From positions 62,001-126,000 of the forward strand of contig CAAFUR010000012.1 in assembly GCA_900766245.1 (NCBI GenBank): DNA of 64,000 bases. The letters run 5' to 3'. Positions 34,689-44,306 of the stretch are shown in pieces. This DNA is from Veillonellaceae bacterium (GTDB taxonomy: Bacteria > Bacillota > Negativicutes > Veillonellales > Veillonellaceae). Within the stretch, counting starts at the first letter, position 1, and every line of letters begins with the position of its first letter. The notes under the pieces are model-generated. The model saw only the letters and a list, made by a program, of their open reading frames with translations. It did no database searches and had not been told where the DNA came from. Both the position numbers and the translations under genes were made by a program.

Positions 34689-35609
34689 ATGATGGAAACA
34701 AAACAATATATAGTAGAGGCTCAAGATGAGGGTACACGATTAGATGTGTACCTCACGAAAGAGCTTGGTCAGTCACGTAGCTATGTACAATCCTTAGTGA
34801 AAGAGGGGCATGTACAAGTAAATGGCAAAACAGGGAAATCGAATTTGAAACTATCATCATCTAGCGAAGTTCTTGTGACCATCCCAGAGGTCCAAGAAGT
34901 AGAGGTAGAAGCAGAGGACATTCCACTGGATATTCTATTTGAAGATTCCCATATGATTGTCATCAATAAAGCGCGTGGTATGGTGGTACATCCAGCGGTA
35001 GGTAACCATTCGGGAACCTTGGTTAATGCACTTCTCTTTCATTGTAAAGATTTATCTGGGATTAATGGAGAAATTCGTCCTGGTATTGTGCATCGCTTAG
35101 ATAAGGACACATCGGGTGTGATGATGGCAGCAAAGCATGATGAATCCCATTTGGGGTTAGCAGAGCAAGTGAAAGAACATAGTGCTACAAGAACCTATTA
35201 TGCATTAGTACAAGGGAATATTGCAGAAGAAAAAGGGACCATCAAAGCACCTATCGGTCGTCATCCTAAAGATCGTATGAAAATGGCGGTGGTTTTTGAA
35301 AATAGTAAAGAAGCAGTGACCCATTTCCGTGTACTAGAACGATATGGCAAGCATACATTAATAGAATGCCAATTAGAAACGGGTAGAACGCACCAAATTC
35401 GTGTACATTTAGCGTATATTGGACATCCTGTGGTGAATGATCCATTCTATGGATTCCGTAAAATGGATTTTCCTATTGTAGGGCAGGCCTTACATTCTAA
35501 AACATTATCTGTGAAACATCCTATCACAGGGGAAGCGTTACATTTTGAAGCGCCATTGCCGGAAGATTTTTTGGCATGTATTGAGTATGCGAAAGAGCAT
35601 AATCGATAA
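34689..35609 (+). CDS. rluD: RluD-type 23S rRNA pseudouridine synthase
   Basis: A 306-residue RluA-family enzyme. An N-terminal S4 RNA-binding domain (SRSYVQSLVKEGHVQVNGK near residue 28) is followed by the synthase domain with the catalytic aspartate in HRLDKDTSGVMM near residue 138 and the LETGRTHQIRVHL segment near residue 232. GAGGT lies upstream; two adjacent ATG codons (34689 and 34692) could serve. Adjacent to lspA, a common Firmicute order. Confidence 0.93.
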   Translation: MMETKQYIVEAQDEGTRLDVYLTKELGQSRSYVQSLVKEGHVQVNGKTGKSNLKLSSSSEVLVTIPEVQEVEVEAEDIPLDILFEDSHMIVINKARGMVVHPAVGNHSGTLVNALLFHCKDLSGINGEIRPGIVHRLDKDTSGVMMAAKHDESHLGLAEQVKEHSATRTYYALVQGNIAEEKGTIKAPIGRHPKDRMKMAVVFENSKEAVTHFRVLERYGKHTLIECQLETGRTHQIRVHLAYIGHPVVNDPFYGFRKMDFPIVGQALHSKTLSVKHPITGEALHFEAPLPEDFLACIEYAKEHNR

Positions 35610-35620
35610 GGAGTGATACT

Positions 35621-36136
35621 ATGGAAGAACGTATCTTAATTGATGAAGCTGGTATGATGCGTGCCATTCGTCGTATTGGGCACGAAATTTTGGAGCGTAA
35701 TAAAGGATTATCCAATGCCTTAATCATTGGCATTGAGCGCCGTGGTGTATATATAGCAAAACGATTACAAGCTCAAATTGAAGCCATTGAAGGGATTCAA
35801 GTAGATGTGGCAACAATGGATGTCTCCTTGTATCGAGATGATCGTGGAGAGACTGCAAAGGAAGGAGTTCCTTTCACCATGGATACGACCGGGAAAGTCG
35901 TGATTCTTGTAGATGATGTGTTGTTCACAGGTCGTACGATTCGATCTGCTTTGAATGCTCTTATGGATGCGGGTAGACCGAGCGCCATCCAATTAGCTGT
36001 ACTAGTGGATCGAGGCCATCGAGAACTACCTATACGAGCTGACTATGTAGGGAAAAATATTCCTACGTCCCACTTGGAAACGGTGCAAGTTCGTGTGCAC
36101 GAAGTGGATGGGGATGATAGTGTAGTGATTTTTTAG
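35621..36136 (+). CDS. pyrR: PyrR, pyrimidine attenuation regulator and uracil phosphoribosyltransferase
   Basis: A 171-residue bifunctional protein. It binds the conserved loop in pyr mRNA leaders when UMP is high and has weak uracil phosphoribosyltransferase activity. The PRPP-binding motif VILVDDVLFTGRTIRSA is near residue 92; a basic RNA-binding face is expected from RIGHEI and RRGVY segments. GGAGTG precedes ATG 35621. Its target is visible in this window, at the pyrB leader around 63183-63214, 27 kb away rather than adjacent. Confidence 0.96.
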   Translation: MEERILIDEAGMMRAIRRIGHEILERNKGLSNALIIGIERRGVYIAKRLQAQIEAIEGIQVDVATMDVSLYRDDRGETAKEGVPFTMDTTGKVVILVDDVLFTGRTIRSALNALMDAGRPSAIQLAVLVDRGHRELPIRADYVGKNIPTSHLETVQVRVHEVDGDDSVVIF

Positions 36137-36154
36137 AAAGATGAGGAACAACCA

Positions 36155-36880
36155 ATGCATGGTATGGGAACCATCCTTAATGTGGTGTTGATTATTTGTG
36201 GTAGCTTATTAGGACTCTTTATTCGACATCGCATGAAAGAAAATTTAAAAGAAACGCTCATGATGGTGTGTGGGATCATTATCCTTCTATTAGGTATGAG
36301 TGGCACTATGCAATATATGCTAGTTATTGTTAGCGACAGTTTGCATACAACGGGACCTATGATGATGATTATCTCTATGGTACTAGGGGCGATTATTGGG
36401 GAATTGATTGATTTTGATCGTCGTATTACAGCCATTGGAGAATGGTTGAAGTTGAAAACAGGTAACAGTCGGGACCCACAGTTTACCAATGCTTTTATTA
36501 CGGCATCCATGACATTTACCGTAGGAGCTATGGGGGTCATCGGTTCTATTCAAGATGGTTTGACTGGCGATTATAGTACGATGGTTGTTAAAAGTATTCT
36601 AGACGGCATTATCGTGATGGTCATGGCATCTTCCATGGGAAAAGGGGCTTTATTCTCCTTTTTACCAGTAGGGATTACTCAAGGGATTATAACGGGGTTA
36701 GCGCATTTGGCGGCACCGATTATGACTCCAGAGGCGATTGATAATTTATCCTATGTGGGCTCCATCTTAATTTTCTGTGTAGGCATTAATGTATTGTGGC
36801 CCAACAAGATTCGAGTAGCCAACTTGTTGCCAGCTATTTTTATTGCTATGCTGTTAACATTTTTGCCGATTACACTGTAA
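36155..36880 (+). CDS. DUF554-family membrane protein
   Basis: A 241-residue integral membrane protein of the DUF554 (YdfK/YqgA) family. About six to seven hydrophobic helices; the N-terminal MGTILNVVLIICGSLLGLF and the central TVGAMGVIGSIQDGLTGD segment are family hallmarks. Function unknown in all relatives I know. GAGGAAC lies upstream. Last gene before a terminator, probably co-transcribed with pyrR. Confidence 0.88.
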   Translation: MHGMGTILNVVLIICGSLLGLFIRHRMKENLKETLMMVCGIIILLLGMSGTMQYMLVIVSDSLHTTGPMMMIISMVLGAIIGELIDFDRRITAIGEWLKLKTGNSRDPQFTNAFITASMTFTVGAMGVIGSIQDGLTGDYSTMVVKSILDGIIVMVMASSMGKGALFSFLPVGITQGIITGLAHLAAPIMTPEAIDNLSYVGSILIFCVGINVLWPNKIRVANLLPAIFIAMLLTFLPITL

Positions 36881-36953
36881 TGTATGATATTTACTATCCC
36901 CGAGGAAATTTGATTACAACAGTTCATAAGACATACTAAATGTGCATTGCATG

Positions 36954-36999
36954 ATAGAGGAAGGTTGAGTATGTGGTACTCACTTTCCTCTATTTTTTT
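36954..36999 (+). terminator. Terminator after the DUF554 gene
   Basis: ATAGAGGAA (36954-36962) pairs with TTCCTCTAT (36985-36993), GAGTA/TACTC pairs inside, followed by seven Ts. From 37000 to 37214 I see only AT-rich DNA that probably holds the next promoter. Confidence 0.85.
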
Positions 37000-37214
37000 A
37001 TGAAAGTGAATTGAGCCTACTTAATCTATATCTAGCATTGCTAGAGATAATGGATTTTTTGTGATGAATTATAAAGACTCTCAGCCAGTGACTATGGTAA
37101 AATGAGTATACATCTAGATGAATGATTTATAAGATACAGTGAAATGAGTATGAATTATATGTATACGTAGTTGATAGGGGCATAGATTAAAAGATGATAG
37201 CTGAGGTGTTAGTA

Positions 37215-37562
37215 GTGAATCAAGGGATACAAAAACAAAGAACTGTGGAAGATAAGCGCATGAAGGAATTAAAAACTGTGCGCAAGATGATAGAAATCTA
37301 TTGCAAAGGGCAGCATGGATGTAAGTCCGGTGCTCTCTGTGAAAGCTGTGCAGAATTGATGCGCTATGCAGAAGCAAGGGTAGAGCGATGCCCGCATATG
37401 GAAGAAAAAACATTTTGTGCTATGTGCAAAACACATTGTTACGCACCGACCTATCGGGAACGAATTAAAGAAGTCATGCGCTACAGTGGCCCTCGCATGT
37501 TATGGATACATCCAATCATGACGATACGACACATATTATTAGGGAAAGGTCTGTTAAAATAA
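37215..37562 (+). CDS. YgbA-like 'nitrous oxide-stimulated promoter' family protein
   Basis: A 115-residue cytoplasmic protein of the YgbA_NO (PF11756) family. The core carries the cysteines CKGQHGCKSGALCESC and, later, RCPHMEEKTFCAMCKTHCY, then KEVMRYSGPRMLWIHP, all typical of YgbA. The cysteines suggest a metal or Fe-S site. E. coli ygbA is induced by nitric oxide; the role is otherwise unclear. I prefer GTG 37215 with GAGGTG upstream; an ATG at 37194 is in frame without a good site. It sits alone ahead of the importer/chelatase locus. Confidence 0.8.
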   Translation: MNQGIQKQRTVEDKRMKELKTVRKMIEIYCKGQHGCKSGALCESCAELMRYAEARVERCPHMEEKTFCAMCKTHCYAPTYRERIKEVMRYSGPRMLWIHPIMTIRHILLGKGLLK

Positions 37563-37624
37563 TTTTTCACAGAAATTAAAATGCATTAAAAATCAAGTTT
37601 AGTACTTTACACTATATCGAAAAT

Positions 37625-37680
37625 TATAGTATACTATAGGTAGACAAAAGAGCGCCCACAATAGGTTGCTCTTTTTTTTA
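37625..37680 (+). promoter_or_regulatory. Leader region of the importer operon: palindrome and hairpin with T run
   Basis: A perfect 14-base palindrome TATAGTATACTATA (37625-37638) contains a TATACT -10-like box, with TTTACA about 18 bases upstream. A hairpin AGAGC/GCTCT (37649-37653 with 37668-37672) followed by eight Ts comes 11 bases later, in the transcribed leader. This looks like an operator-promoter followed by an attenuator terminator. No cobalamin riboswitch box is visible. Confidence 0.55.
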
Positions 37681-37700
37681 CTGTAGGAGGTACGACATTC

Positions 37701-37754
37701 GTGAGGGAAACTCCTAAGCGTATATTGGGTATAGTTAAAGGGCGTATAACATGA
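37701..37754 (+). CDS. Possible 17-residue leader peptide overlapping the permease start
   Basis: A GTG at 37701 with AGGAGG ten bases upstream opens a frame of 17 codons (VRETPKRILGIVKGRIT) whose TGA overlaps the permease ATG as ATGA. The permease itself has only AAAGGGCG as ribosome site, so it may depend on translational coupling from this micro-frame. Equally, the strong AGGAGG may act at a distance. Confidence 0.35.
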   Translation: MRETPKRILGIVKGRIT

Positions 37755-38749
37755 AATTAAAAATTGTAGGATTATTGATCTTACTGGTCATTTCACTCGT
37801 AGTAGCCCCTCAATTTGGGGCTTCTTTTATACCGGTGTGGGATATGTACCAGGCATTTACCAGTCCAGTGCCAACAGATGAGATGAACATGTTGAGCACC
37901 ATTGTGCAAGATATTCGATTGCCAAGGTTGTTGTATTCCGTACTAACAGGGATTGGATTATCTTTAGTAGGGGTTCTAATGCAAACGGTAACACGAAATG
38001 CACTAGCCGATCCCTACGTACTAGGTGTCTCCTCAGGGGCTAGTACAGGGGCAGTCTTTGCCATCATTATGGGAGGATTACCATTCTTGGCATCCTATAA
38101 TGTGCCGTTCTTTGCAGCCTTAGGAGCAGGTATTTCTATCTTGTTGGTATTACTTTGCGTAGGTCGCAGTCAAAGTCCAGTGAAGTTAATTTTAATCGGT
38201 ATGGGTATGACAGGTATTTTCTCATCCATTACGATGATGATTATTTATGGAGCGAAGCATGAAGCGCAAGTACGAAGTGCTATGTTCTGGTTGCTCGGTA
38301 GTTTTGCAGGCATTCAGTGGAGAGACTTACCATTAACAGCCATTATCATTGGTTTGTTGATGCTCTATATGTACATGTATAAACAGGATTTTGATGTCCT
38401 CTTATTAGGGCAACAAGAAGCGAAGCAAATGGGATTATCTGTGAAATCCTTGCAATTATCTATGGTCATCGTATCCTCTGTGGCTATTGCTACCTTAGTA
38501 GCAAAAGTAGGTGTAGTGGGCTTTATGGGCCTTATTATTCCGCACTTGGCGCGCATGGTTGGGGGACCTAAACATGGACGATTACTGATTTTTGCGCCAC
38601 TCATTGGTAGTATTGTGATGATCTGGGCGGATGTACTTTCACGAGCTATGTATAGCCCCGAAGAAATTCCTATCGGCGTATTGACATCCTTACTAGGGGC
38701 ACCGCTATTTATTTGGATTATTATGACGAGATACCGTCATCAAGGTTAG
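37751..38749 (+). CDS. FecCD/BtuC-type ABC importer permease
   Basis: A 332-residue inner-membrane permease of the FecCD family (iron-siderophore, haem or corrinoid uptake). About nine to ten membrane helices; the signature RLPRLLYSVLTGIGLSLVG near residue 58 and the coupling segment VGVVGFMGLIIPHLARM near residue 255 are present. First gene of a permease-ATPase-binding protein operon. The following CobN-type chelatase genes suggest a metal or tetrapyrrole substrate; which one cannot be told from sequence. Confidence 0.9.
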   Translation: MKLKIVGLLILLVISLVVAPQFGASFIPVWDMYQAFTSPVPTDEMNMLSTIVQDIRLPRLLYSVLTGIGLSLVGVLMQTVTRNALADPYVLGVSSGASTGAVFAIIMGGLPFLASYNVPFFAALGAGISILLVLLCVGRSQSPVKLILIGMGMTGIFSSITMMIIYGAKHEAQVRSAMFWLLGSFAGIQWRDLPLTAIIIGLLMLYMYMYKQDFDVLLLGQQEAKQMGLSVKSLQLSMVIVSSVAIATLVAKVGVVGFMGLIIPHLARMVGGPKHGRLLIFAPLIGSIVMIWADVLSRAMYSPEEIPIGVLTSLLGAPLFIWIIMTRYRHQG

Positions 38750-38764
38750 ACAATAGGAGGGACT

Positions 38765-39508
38765 ATGTACGAGGTAAATTCTTTGTCCTTTTCCTATGGA
38801 AAACGACAAATTTTAGATGATGTGAAGCTCAGCTTTCCTAAACATAAAATGACGGCTATCATTGGACCTAATGGTTGTGGTAAATCGACACTCCTTGGAC
38901 ATCTAAGTCAGTTGCATCCTACCGATGCAATTACATTGGATGGTGTGCCTTTACAAACGATTGATGGCCCCACCTTTTCACGAAAGGTGGCGGTCCTAGC
39001 ACAAATGCATGATGCTATGATCGATGATTTTTTAGTGAAAGATATTGTGCTTATGGGGCGATATCCCTATAAAAGTCATTTTGGAAATTATACAACAGAA
39101 GACGTTGCTATCGCCCAGTCTTATATGGATCAAGTGGGTGTGTCTCACTTGGCAGAAGAAGAAATGGGGCATTTGTCGGGCGGTGAACGGCAACGGGTGT
39201 TCATTGCAAAAGCATTGACACAACAAACAGAGGTATTACTGTTAGATGAACCAACGAATCATCTAGACATGAAATACAAGGTAGCGCTCATGAAAGAATT
39301 GCAAAACTTTTCGGGCACAAGTATTGTAGTTCTCCATGACCTAAATCTAGCGGCGCGCTATTGCGATCACATCGTATTGATGAAAGATGGCAAAGTATTA
39401 CAGACGGGAACACCTCAAGAGGTGTTAACTCCAGAGTTGCTAGAACCTATTTTTGAAGTGCCATTCCATGTGTCCATGGAAGATGGCGTGTATCATTTAT
39501 ATTACTAA
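38765..39508 (+). CDS. ABC importer ATP-binding protein, FepC/BtuD type
   Basis: A 247-residue ATPase that drives the upstream permease. Walker A GPNGCGKSTLL near residue 38, Q-loop VLAQMHD, signature motif LSGGERQRVFIAKAL near residue 137, Walker B VLLLDEPTNHLD near residue 158 and the H-loop VLHDLN are all present. AGGAGGG precedes ATG 38765, 15 bases after the permease. Confidence 0.95.
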   Translation: MYEVNSLSFSYGKRQILDDVKLSFPKHKMTAIIGPNGCGKSTLLGHLSQLHPTDAITLDGVPLQTIDGPTFSRKVAVLAQMHDAMIDDFLVKDIVLMGRYPYKSHFGNYTTEDVAIAQSYMDQVGVSHLAEEEMGHLSGGERQRVFIAKALTQQTEVLLLDEPTNHLDMKYKVALMKELQNFSGTSIVVLHDLNLAARYCDHIVLMKDGKVLQTGTPQEVLTPELLEPIFEVPFHVSMEDGVYHLYY

Positions 39509-39530
39509 GTTTAGTAAGAAAGGGAAGATT

Positions 39531-40529
39531 ATGTTAAGTAATTGGAAACAATCTAAAGGATTCGTATTAACAGCCTTAGTATGTGGCGCCTTGGCAGTGG
39601 CAGGCTGTGGTTCTGAAAAGGAACAAGCTAAAACTGGTACAGAAGTAACGTGGCATCAAACATTTGAAGGAAAACAAACAGAATTTGCTGTGAAAGAAGC
39701 GCCAAAACACGCAGTATCCATGTCTCAATTTACAACAGAAATGATGTTGCAATTAGGCTTGGAAGATAAAATGGCAGGGACAGCTTTCCAAGAAGAAGAA
39801 ATCTATCCACCATTACAAGAAGCCTATGGTAAAGTAAAAGTATTGTCTGAAAAATGGCCTTCTTATGAAGTGTTTATGTCTGTAAAACCTGACTTCGCTA
39901 CAGGTTGGGAAGATTCTTTTAGTAAAGAAGGTATCCCTGCAGATAAAATGATTGCTCAAAAAGTAAACATTTGGATTCCAGAGTCTGCTTTATCTACACA
40001 AGCTGACTTAGAAACTAATTTTAAAGATATGATTAAATTAGGTGAAATCTTCGGGGTGAAAGCAAAAGCAGAAGAATGGGTAAAAGGTCAACGTGCTTTG
40101 TTAGAAAAAGTACAAGCTAAATTGAAAGACCTTCCACATAAACGTGTATTCGTATATGACTCCCAAGATGGACAACCTTTCACAGTATTCGAAGGTTACA
40201 CAACTAACGTATTGCGTTTAATCGGTGCTGATAACGTAATGAGTGGTTTAGGGGTAGATAAAACTTGGGCGAAAGGTTCTTGGGAAACTGTAGTGCAACA
40301 AAATCCTGATTACATCATCATTCCTGACTATGGTAATTCCATCCGCAACGATGATGATTTCCAAGAAAAAGTAGCTAAAATTAAAGCTGACCCTCAATTA
40401 CAAACAATTAAAGCGGTACAAGAAAATCATTTCGTTCGCGTAAAATTGTCTGAAATTACACCAGGCGTTCGTACAGTAGAAGCGTTAAAACGTTTAGCTG
40501 AAGAAATCCATGGTATCCATATTGACTAA
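39531..40529 (+). CDS. Substrate-binding lipoprotein of the FecCD-type importer
   Basis: A 332-residue type III (FepB/BtuF-like) solute-binding lipoprotein. The signal peptide ends with the lipobox LAVAGC at residues 18-23 and the mature protein has two lobes (conserved TEMMLQLGLEDKMAG and TAFQEEEIY early, DPQLQTIKAVQENHFVRV late). ATG 39531 with AAAGGGAAG upstream was chosen since it starts the signal peptide; the frame is open further 5' into the ATPase gene. In a diderm cell it would sit in the periplasm. Followed by a strong terminator, so it ends the importer operon. Confidence 0.9.
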   Translation: MLSNWKQSKGFVLTALVCGALAVAGCGSEKEQAKTGTEVTWHQTFEGKQTEFAVKEAPKHAVSMSQFTTEMMLQLGLEDKMAGTAFQEEEIYPPLQEAYGKVKVLSEKWPSYEVFMSVKPDFATGWEDSFSKEGIPADKMIAQKVNIWIPESALSTQADLETNFKDMIKLGEIFGVKAKAEEWVKGQRALLEKVQAKLKDLPHKRVFVYDSQDGQPFTVFEGYTTNVLRLIGADNVMSGLGVDKTWAKGSWETVVQQNPDYIIIPDYGNSIRNDDDFQEKVAKIKADPQLQTIKAVQENHFVRVKLSEITPGVRTVEALKRLAEEIHGIHID

Positions 40530-40551
40530 TTACATAGTGTCATACATAGGG

Positions 40552-40581
40552 AAAGCCGTCACAGCTGTGGCGGCTTTTTTT
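40552..40581 (+). terminator. Terminator of the importer operon
   Basis: AAAGCCGTCAC pairs with GTGGCGGCTTT (one G-U) around AGCT, followed by seven Ts. It separates the importer from the chelatase genes; the remaining spacer to 40759 must hold the chelatase promoter. Confidence 0.9.
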
Positions 40582-40759
40582 GTATGTTTTACTTATTACT
40601 TCGAAATATAGTATTATTTAAGTATAGAGAGTACATGCTGATTAATATGTACTACATAGTGATTCACTATGGGCAGTGGATATACACTTGGTAATAAAAT
40701 TCAACTATAGGAGAGGTAATGGTGAAAGGGAAGACATTACATATTTTGGTGAGTATGAT

Positions 40760-43700
40760 ATGAAACATTCTATATTACTCATTACGTCCATGACGAAACA
40801 TTGGCAGTGGGCTAAAGAAATAGAACAGAAGTGTACAGATGAGACTATGTCCTTGGGCATAGTCTTTCTGTCGTGCAACGATATAGAGTTAGCAGATATT
40901 CAGTATGCTATTGATACGGCGGATACAGTTCTATTTACTCATGTAGGCAGTACGTTAGATACTCCTTTGGTAAAAGGAATTCACAAATATATTATACAGA
41001 AACAAGTTCCTTATGTATTACTATTCCATGATTCAGCGTCGGATGTACAGCGATATGGTGTTGCAGATGAGGACATTGATCAAATTAAGGCTTATTTGCA
41101 CCAAGGTGGAACAGAAAACTTTTATGGACTGTGCCAATATATGCTATCCTTACAAGGTTATACAGGGCCAGTGGAACCGGTGAAAGAACTACCATACCAA
41201 GGTATTTTGGGCAGACAAGGGGAAGTGTATCCATCCTATGAGGCATATCGTAAGGACTATGATCACGGTGGTCCGGTGGTAGGCATTTTCTTTTACCGAG
41301 ATGAATGGGTGCAAGGTCAATTAGACTATCCCTATGCACTGTATGATCGTGCATTAGAACAAGGGTTATCACCGGTATTAGTATTTGGTCAATACAGCAT
41401 TAAATCTGGTGGACAATTACGGTGGTACGATTGTTGGCACACGTTGTTTGATCATCAAGTGAAAGAGACTATATCTCTCATCATTAATACATGCAAGTTT
41501 TCCATCATTGGCTTGCAGGGGGCGAGTCGTGATGAACTGACGGATTTAGGGATCCCTATCATACAGGGCTTTGTTACCTATACTACTCTTGAAAACTGGC
41601 AAACACGTTCACAAGGGCTAGAGCCTATGGATATATCCTTTTCCTTGTCATTGCCGGAAATAGATGGCATTTTAAACGGTCATATTGTAGGGACCAGAAC
41701 GTACTCAGAGGAAAGAGGCTACTATTTCAAACCATATCCTGAGGGGATTCAAAAGTTAGTAGATCAAGCCAAACGATGGATTGCATTACAAGAAAAGAAG
41801 AAATCAGATGTAAAAATAGCTCTATTTCTTCATAACTACCCGCCAAAAAATTCGCACATTGGCAATGCCTGTGGGTTAGACACGCCAGAATCTGTACTAC
41901 GGTTGTTGCAAGAATTACAACAGAATGGATATACAGTGGAGGGTACTCCTCAAACGAGTGAAGAACTTATGACGATACTGACTAAACATGCTACGAATGA
42001 CGTAGATTGTTTGACCGATTCAGCCGTAGAGAAAGCTCCAAAACTCTCGAAACAAGTGTATACGACATGGTTTTCAAAGCTGGATAGTGCTACCCAAGAA
42101 TCATTGCTACAACATTGGGGAGAGCCTATAGGGGAGATCTTTATAGAAGAGGATGAGCTCATCATTCCCGGTGTAGCTTTTGGCAATGTGTGGGTATTAG
42201 TACAACCGCCACGTGGATTTAGTGATAATCCAGATGCTCTTTACCATTCGCCGGACATTCCGCCTACGCATCACTATGAGGGGGTGTACCATTGGGTGCG
42301 CACTGTATTCCAAGCCGATGTGGCGATCCATATGGGCACCCATGGCAACTTAGAATGGTTGCCCGGTAAGGGAACGGCTTTAAGTTCTTATTGTTACCCT
42401 CAGTTAGGTATCGAAGATATACCTAATCTGTATCCGTACTGGACGATTATTGTCGGTGAAGGTATCCAAGCAAAACGGCGTAGCCATGCTGTTTTACTTA
42501 GTTATTTATCGCCACCTATGAAGCGGTCTGGTTTATATGGTGACTATGAAATACTAGAACGGTATTTGGATGAATATGACCATATGAAAGCGCAGGAAAT
42601 GGGTCAAGAGTCAGTGGTATTGGGGTATATCTTATCTTCTGTGAAAGATTGCCATTTAGAGCACTTGTGCGAACCCTTCTCCTGGTATCAAGAGGGCGGT
42701 CAGGCACACTTTTTAGCAGATATATCTGTCAGTGAAGAAGAATGGCGTGCCGTAGCTGAATCCATTCATGCTGAGGAGGCAGAGGCGTTGTTAGGGGATA
42801 TTCACAACTATTTGGTGGATATCCAACATCGTCATATTCGTTGTGGCTTGCATATATTAGGGCAAAATCCAACTACAGAGGAAGAAGCTGGGTATATAGA
42901 TGCTTTCCTAGACATGCATGGTGTGCCAGAGGATGCACAGAAAGAAACCCTATGTGAGGCCTATCTTGCAGGATTGCGCCAAACGACAGAAGAAATGTGC
43001 CAATTGTTACGAGGTTTGGAAGGGAAGTATATTCCGCCTAATATTGGAGGTGCTGTTACTAATGGTGGCATTGATGTGCTACCTATGGGGCGGAATTTTT
43101 ATGGCGTCGATGAACGGACCTTGCCGACCGTGCCTGCCTATGCCATCGGTTGTGAACTAGGCGATGTCTTACTCAATGAATATATTCGAGAAGAACAGCG
43201 ATATCCGGAGGAAATCGGCATTGTCTTGTGGGCGGACAACACGGAACGCTCGCATGGACAATGTATTGGAGAAGTATTCTATTTATTGGGTGTACGACCA
43301 GTTTATACAGGAAGTCGTGTATCCGATTTGGAAGTTATACCTCTTGAGGAATTAGGGCGACCACGCATCGATGTAACAAGCCGTATTAGTGGATTATTCC
43401 GTGATATGATGCCATCAGCCGTGATGTGGATTGCAAAAGCCGTGCAAATGGTGGGCTCTCTTGCTGAAGATCATAGCGTGAATTATGTGAAAAAACATAT
43501 AGAACTAGATACAGCTGCATTACAAGAAGAAGGTATGGACTATGAAGAAGCTATCAAAGCAGCTTCCATTCGTGTCTTTGGGGATGCACCAGGTGCCTAT
43601 GGGGCAGGGGTAAACCAAATTTTAGAACAAAGTAATTGGTCGACGCGTGAAGACTTAGCTAATGCCTATGTTACATGGGGCGGCTATGGATATGATGAGC

Positions 43701-44296
43701 AAGGGGAAATTATTCCAAGCCATCAACAGTTTCGCAAGCGATTAGGTTCCATCGAAGTGACTGTGAAAAATGAAGATAACCGAGAGGTTAGTTTGTTGAG
43801 TACAGATGATTTCAATGCCTATCATGGGGGTATGATCGCGGCTGTGGAGGCGGTGAAAGGTACTAAGCCGAAATCATTTATAGGCGATACAACGTACCGC
43901 AAAGATATTTTGGTGCGGCCCTTAGAAGATGAAATTCAGCGCCAGTTCCGTAGTGAACCAATGAACCCTATTTTTATAGAAGGCATGATGAAACACGGTT
44001 ACAAGGGAGCAGCGGATATGGCGTCCTATGTTCAACATACCTATGAATGGGATGCCACTAGTGATATGATTCAAGATTGGATGTATGATGCCTATACAGA
44101 CGAATATGTCATGAATCAGAAGGTACAGGACTGGATGCGTCAAGCCAACCCTTGGGCATTAGGGGCTATTTGCCATACTTTATTAGAAGCAGAACAACGA
44201 GGACTTTGGAATGCCAGTGTGGAACGCAGAGAAGGATTGCGCGATGTGGCAATGTCTTTGGAAGATGACCTAGAGGGGTATTATGATGAAACGTAA
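40760..44296 (+). CDS. cobN: CobN/BchH-type chelatase large subunit
   Basis: A 1178-residue class I chelatase catalytic subunit. It has the family motifs MGTHGNLEWLPGKGTAL near residue 520 and GRNFYGVDERTLPTVPAYAIG near residue 777. The normal substrates of this family are hydrogenobyrinate a,c-diamide (Co) or protoporphyrin IX (Mg); related CfbB-type enzymes insert nickel. No chlorophyll genes are near, so cobalt or another metal is the more likely cargo. ATG 40760 was chosen for GGTGAG upstream and the start MKHSILLITSM; the frame is open to 40676. It forms an operon with chlI and chlD. Confidence 0.9.
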   Translation: MKHSILLITSMTKHWQWAKEIEQKCTDETMSLGIVFLSCNDIELADIQYAIDTADTVLFTHVGSTLDTPLVKGIHKYIIQKQVPYVLLFHDSASDVQRYGVADEDIDQIKAYLHQGGTENFYGLCQYMLSLQGYTGPVEPVKELPYQGILGRQGEVYPSYEAYRKDYDHGGPVVGIFFYRDEWVQGQLDYPYALYDRALEQGLSPVLVFGQYSIKSGGQLRWYDCWHTLFDHQVKETISLIINTCKFSIIGLQGASRDELTDLGIPIIQGFVTYTTLENWQTRSQGLEPMDISFSLSLPEIDGILNGHIVGTRTYSEERGYYFKPYPEGIQKLVDQAKRWIALQEKKKSDVKIALFLHNYPPKNSHIGNACGLDTPESVLRLLQELQQNGYTVEGTPQTSEELMTILTKHATNDVDCLTDSAVEKAPKLSKQVYTTWFSKLDSATQESLLQHWGEPIGEIFIEEDELIIPGVAFGNVWVLVQPPRGFSDNPDALYHSPDIPPTHHYEGVYHWVRTVFQADVAIHMGTHGNLEWLPGKGTALSSYCYPQLGIEDIPNLYPYWTIIVGEGIQAKRRSHAVLLSYLSPPMKRSGLYGDYEILERYLDEYDHMKAQEMGQESVVLGYILSSVKDCHLEHLCEPFSWYQEGGQAHFLADISVSEEEWRAVAESIHAEEAEALLGDIHNYLVDIQHRHIRCGLHILGQNPTTEEEAGYIDAFLDMHGVPEDAQKETLCEAYLAGLRQTTEEMCQLLRGLEGKYIPPNIGGAVTNGGIDVLPMGRNFYGVDERTLPTVPAYAIGCELGDVLLNEYIREEQRYPEEIGIVLWADNTERSHGQCIGEVFYLLGVRPVYTGSRVSDLEVIPLEELGRPRIDVTSRISGLFRDMMPSAVMWIAKAVQMVGSLAEDHSVNYVKKHIELDTAALQEEGMDYEEAIKAASIRVFGDAPGAYGAGVNQILEQSNWSTREDLANAYVTWGGYGYDEQGEIIPSHQQFRKRLGSIEVTVKNEDNREVSLLSTDDFNAYHGGMIAAVEAVKGTKPKSFIGDTTYRKDILVRPLEDEIQRQFRSEPMNPIFIEGMMKHGYKGAADMASYVQHTYEWDATSDMIQDWMYDAYTDEYVMNQKVQDWMRQANPWALGAICHTLLEAEQRGLWNASVERREGLRDVAMSLEDDLEGYYDET

Positions 44297-44306
44297 GGAG
44301 ACTAAC

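Noticed and set aside
37563..37750. Cobalamin riboswitch before the importer
   Set aside because: The leader is too short and no B12-box-like sequence is present, only a palindrome and a short terminator hairpin.
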